A stretch of DNA of 7,682 bases from Verrucomicrobiota bacterium (GTDB lineage Bacteria; Verrucomicrobiota; Verrucomicrobiia; Limisphaerales; DSYF01): NCBI GenBank assembly GCA_025457725.1, contig JALOTU010000092.1:1-7682 (forward strand), read 5' to 3'. The notes below the pieces were generated by a model that was given only the letters and a program-made list of their open reading frames with translations, was not told the DNA's origin and did not search any database. How positions within the stretch are numbered: position 1 is the first letter of the stretch; each line of letters begins with the position of its first letter. Both the position numbers and the translations under genes were made by a program. Shown piece after piece: positions 7,334 through 7,682 of this stretch.

Positions 7334-7361
7334 GTTATCCGTCGCCTCCACGGGGCGTCAA
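7334..7361 (-). promoter_or_regulatory. Predicted sigma70-type promoter of the nusA operon
   Basis: On the minus strand, TTGACG (7361-7356) matches five of six bases of the -35 consensus. GATAAC (7339-7334) matches four of six bases of the -10 consensus, with a 16-bp spacer. Transcription would begin near 7327, giving a leader of about 100 nt before the nusA ATG. It is the best promoter-like match I saw in the divergent intergenic region. The call is by eye and unscored. Confidence 0.55.
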
Positions 7362-7451
7362 GCGCGGATTGCCGCAGAAACGGGCTCGAATGGGCGGGTT
7401 CCGGCAGAAATCCTTTGCCAAACGAGCGGCGCTTTCTCAAGCTCTCCAAGC

Positions 7452-7682
7452 ATGGTTCAACCCTTGGCGATTATTCTGAATGACAGGGTGGTGGTCGGGG
7501 CCCAATTGGAGGAAAAACTGGAGGCGCTCGATTATCGGGTGAAGGTCACCGACGACCGCGCCGGGCTTGCCTCCCTGGCCTTGGAGTTAAAGCCCCTGGT
7601 GGTGCTGGTGGACCTGGCCAAGGCCGAAAACCTGGAGGCGGCCGCCGCGTTGATGGGGCATCCGGAGACCCGGCACGTCCCG
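7452..7682 (+). CDS. Receiver-like (response-regulator-fold) protein, N-terminal 77 residues (partial)
   Basis: An open frame from an ATG at 7452 runs off the right edge; 77 codons are visible. The pattern fits the receiver fold. A first hydrophobic strand LAIILND (5-11) comes first, then a helix with EEKLEALDYRVKVTDD. The strand PLVVLVDLA (about 50-58) has an Asp where the phospho-acceptor sits, followed by LMGHPETRHVP (about 67-77), which resembles the common lr.hp.trhiPvi segment. The usual Asp-Asp pair after strand 1 is replaced by Asn-Asp, so the acidic pocket is atypical and phosphorylation is uncertain. Output domain, if any, is outside the window. No Shine-Dalgarno is visible. The frame stays open upstream for at least 25 codons, but the ATG directly precedes strand 1 and is preferred. 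It is transcribed divergently from nusA. The call rests on fold-like patterning, not strong identity. Confidence 0.6.
   Translation, partial: MVQPLAIILNDRVVVGAQLEEKLEALDYRVKVTDDRAGLASLALELKPLVVLVDLAKAENLEAAAALMGHPETRHVP

Larger units (their letters stand above)
7229..7451. other. Divergent intergenic region between nusA and the receiver-like gene
   Basis: The 223 nt hold the nusA promoter and leader hairpin described separately. The portion nearer the plus-strand gene (7362-7451) has no convincing plus-strand -35/-10 pair and no Shine-Dalgarno. It contains two copies of GCAGAAA (7374-7380 and 7404-7410) spaced exactly 30 bp, which may be chance. No tRNA or small ORF is supported. Confidence 0.7.

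Noticed and set aside
7374..7410. Direct repeat GCAGAAA spaced 30 bp upstream of the receiver-like gene, possibly operator sites
   Set aside because: Only seven identical bases without flanking symmetry, which is easily chance.

Overview
The window is a GC-rich bacterial core-gene region dominated by one minus-strand housekeeping operon. Reading 5' to 3' on the minus strand (right to left), it carries nusA, infB, rbfA, a DHH/DHHA1 phosphoesterase (nrnA-like), truB and ribF. The 5' end of a MoxR-type AAA+ ATPase gene follows on the same strand and is cut by the left edge. At the right edge a divergent plus-strand gene begins, encoding a receiver-like (response-regulator-fold) protein, also cut off. 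The organism is best guessed as a member of Verrucomicrobiota or a relative in the PVC group. This rests on high GC, the gene order, a short TruB like that of chlamydiae, and mostly absent Shine-Dalgarno motifs. No 16S or other marker in the window settles it.

Layout. 1-150: moxR-like start (minus). 151-295: spacer with a weak inverted repeat. 296-1222: ribF. 1244-1960: truB. 1948-2949: nrnA-like. 2949-3317: rbfA. 3318-3399: spacer with a GC-rich inverted repeat. 3400-5862: infB. 5863-5950: spacer with nothing recognisable. 5951-7228: nusA. 7229-7451: divergent intergenic region with a good sigma70-type promoter for the operon (-35 at 7356-7361, -10 at 7334-7339). Between that promoter and the nusA start codon lies an intrinsic-terminator-like hairpin plus T-run (7258-7290). 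7452 to the end: receiver-like gene (plus).

Functionally the operon links transcription elongation and termination (NusA), translation initiation (IF2), 30S maturation (RbfA), nano-RNA/pAp turnover (NrnA-like), tRNA U55 modification (TruB) and flavin cofactor synthesis (RibF). rbfA, nrnA and truB overlap end to start, which suggests translational coupling. rimP, often placed immediately before nusA, is not here; nusA is the first gene.

I see no mobile element, CRISPR array, rRNA or tRNA, and no novel multi-gene system. The most interesting signal is the nusA leader. A terminator downstream of the operon's own promoter and upstream of the gene for the termination factor NusA suggests an autoregulatory attenuator. 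This is a hypothesis from sequence only.
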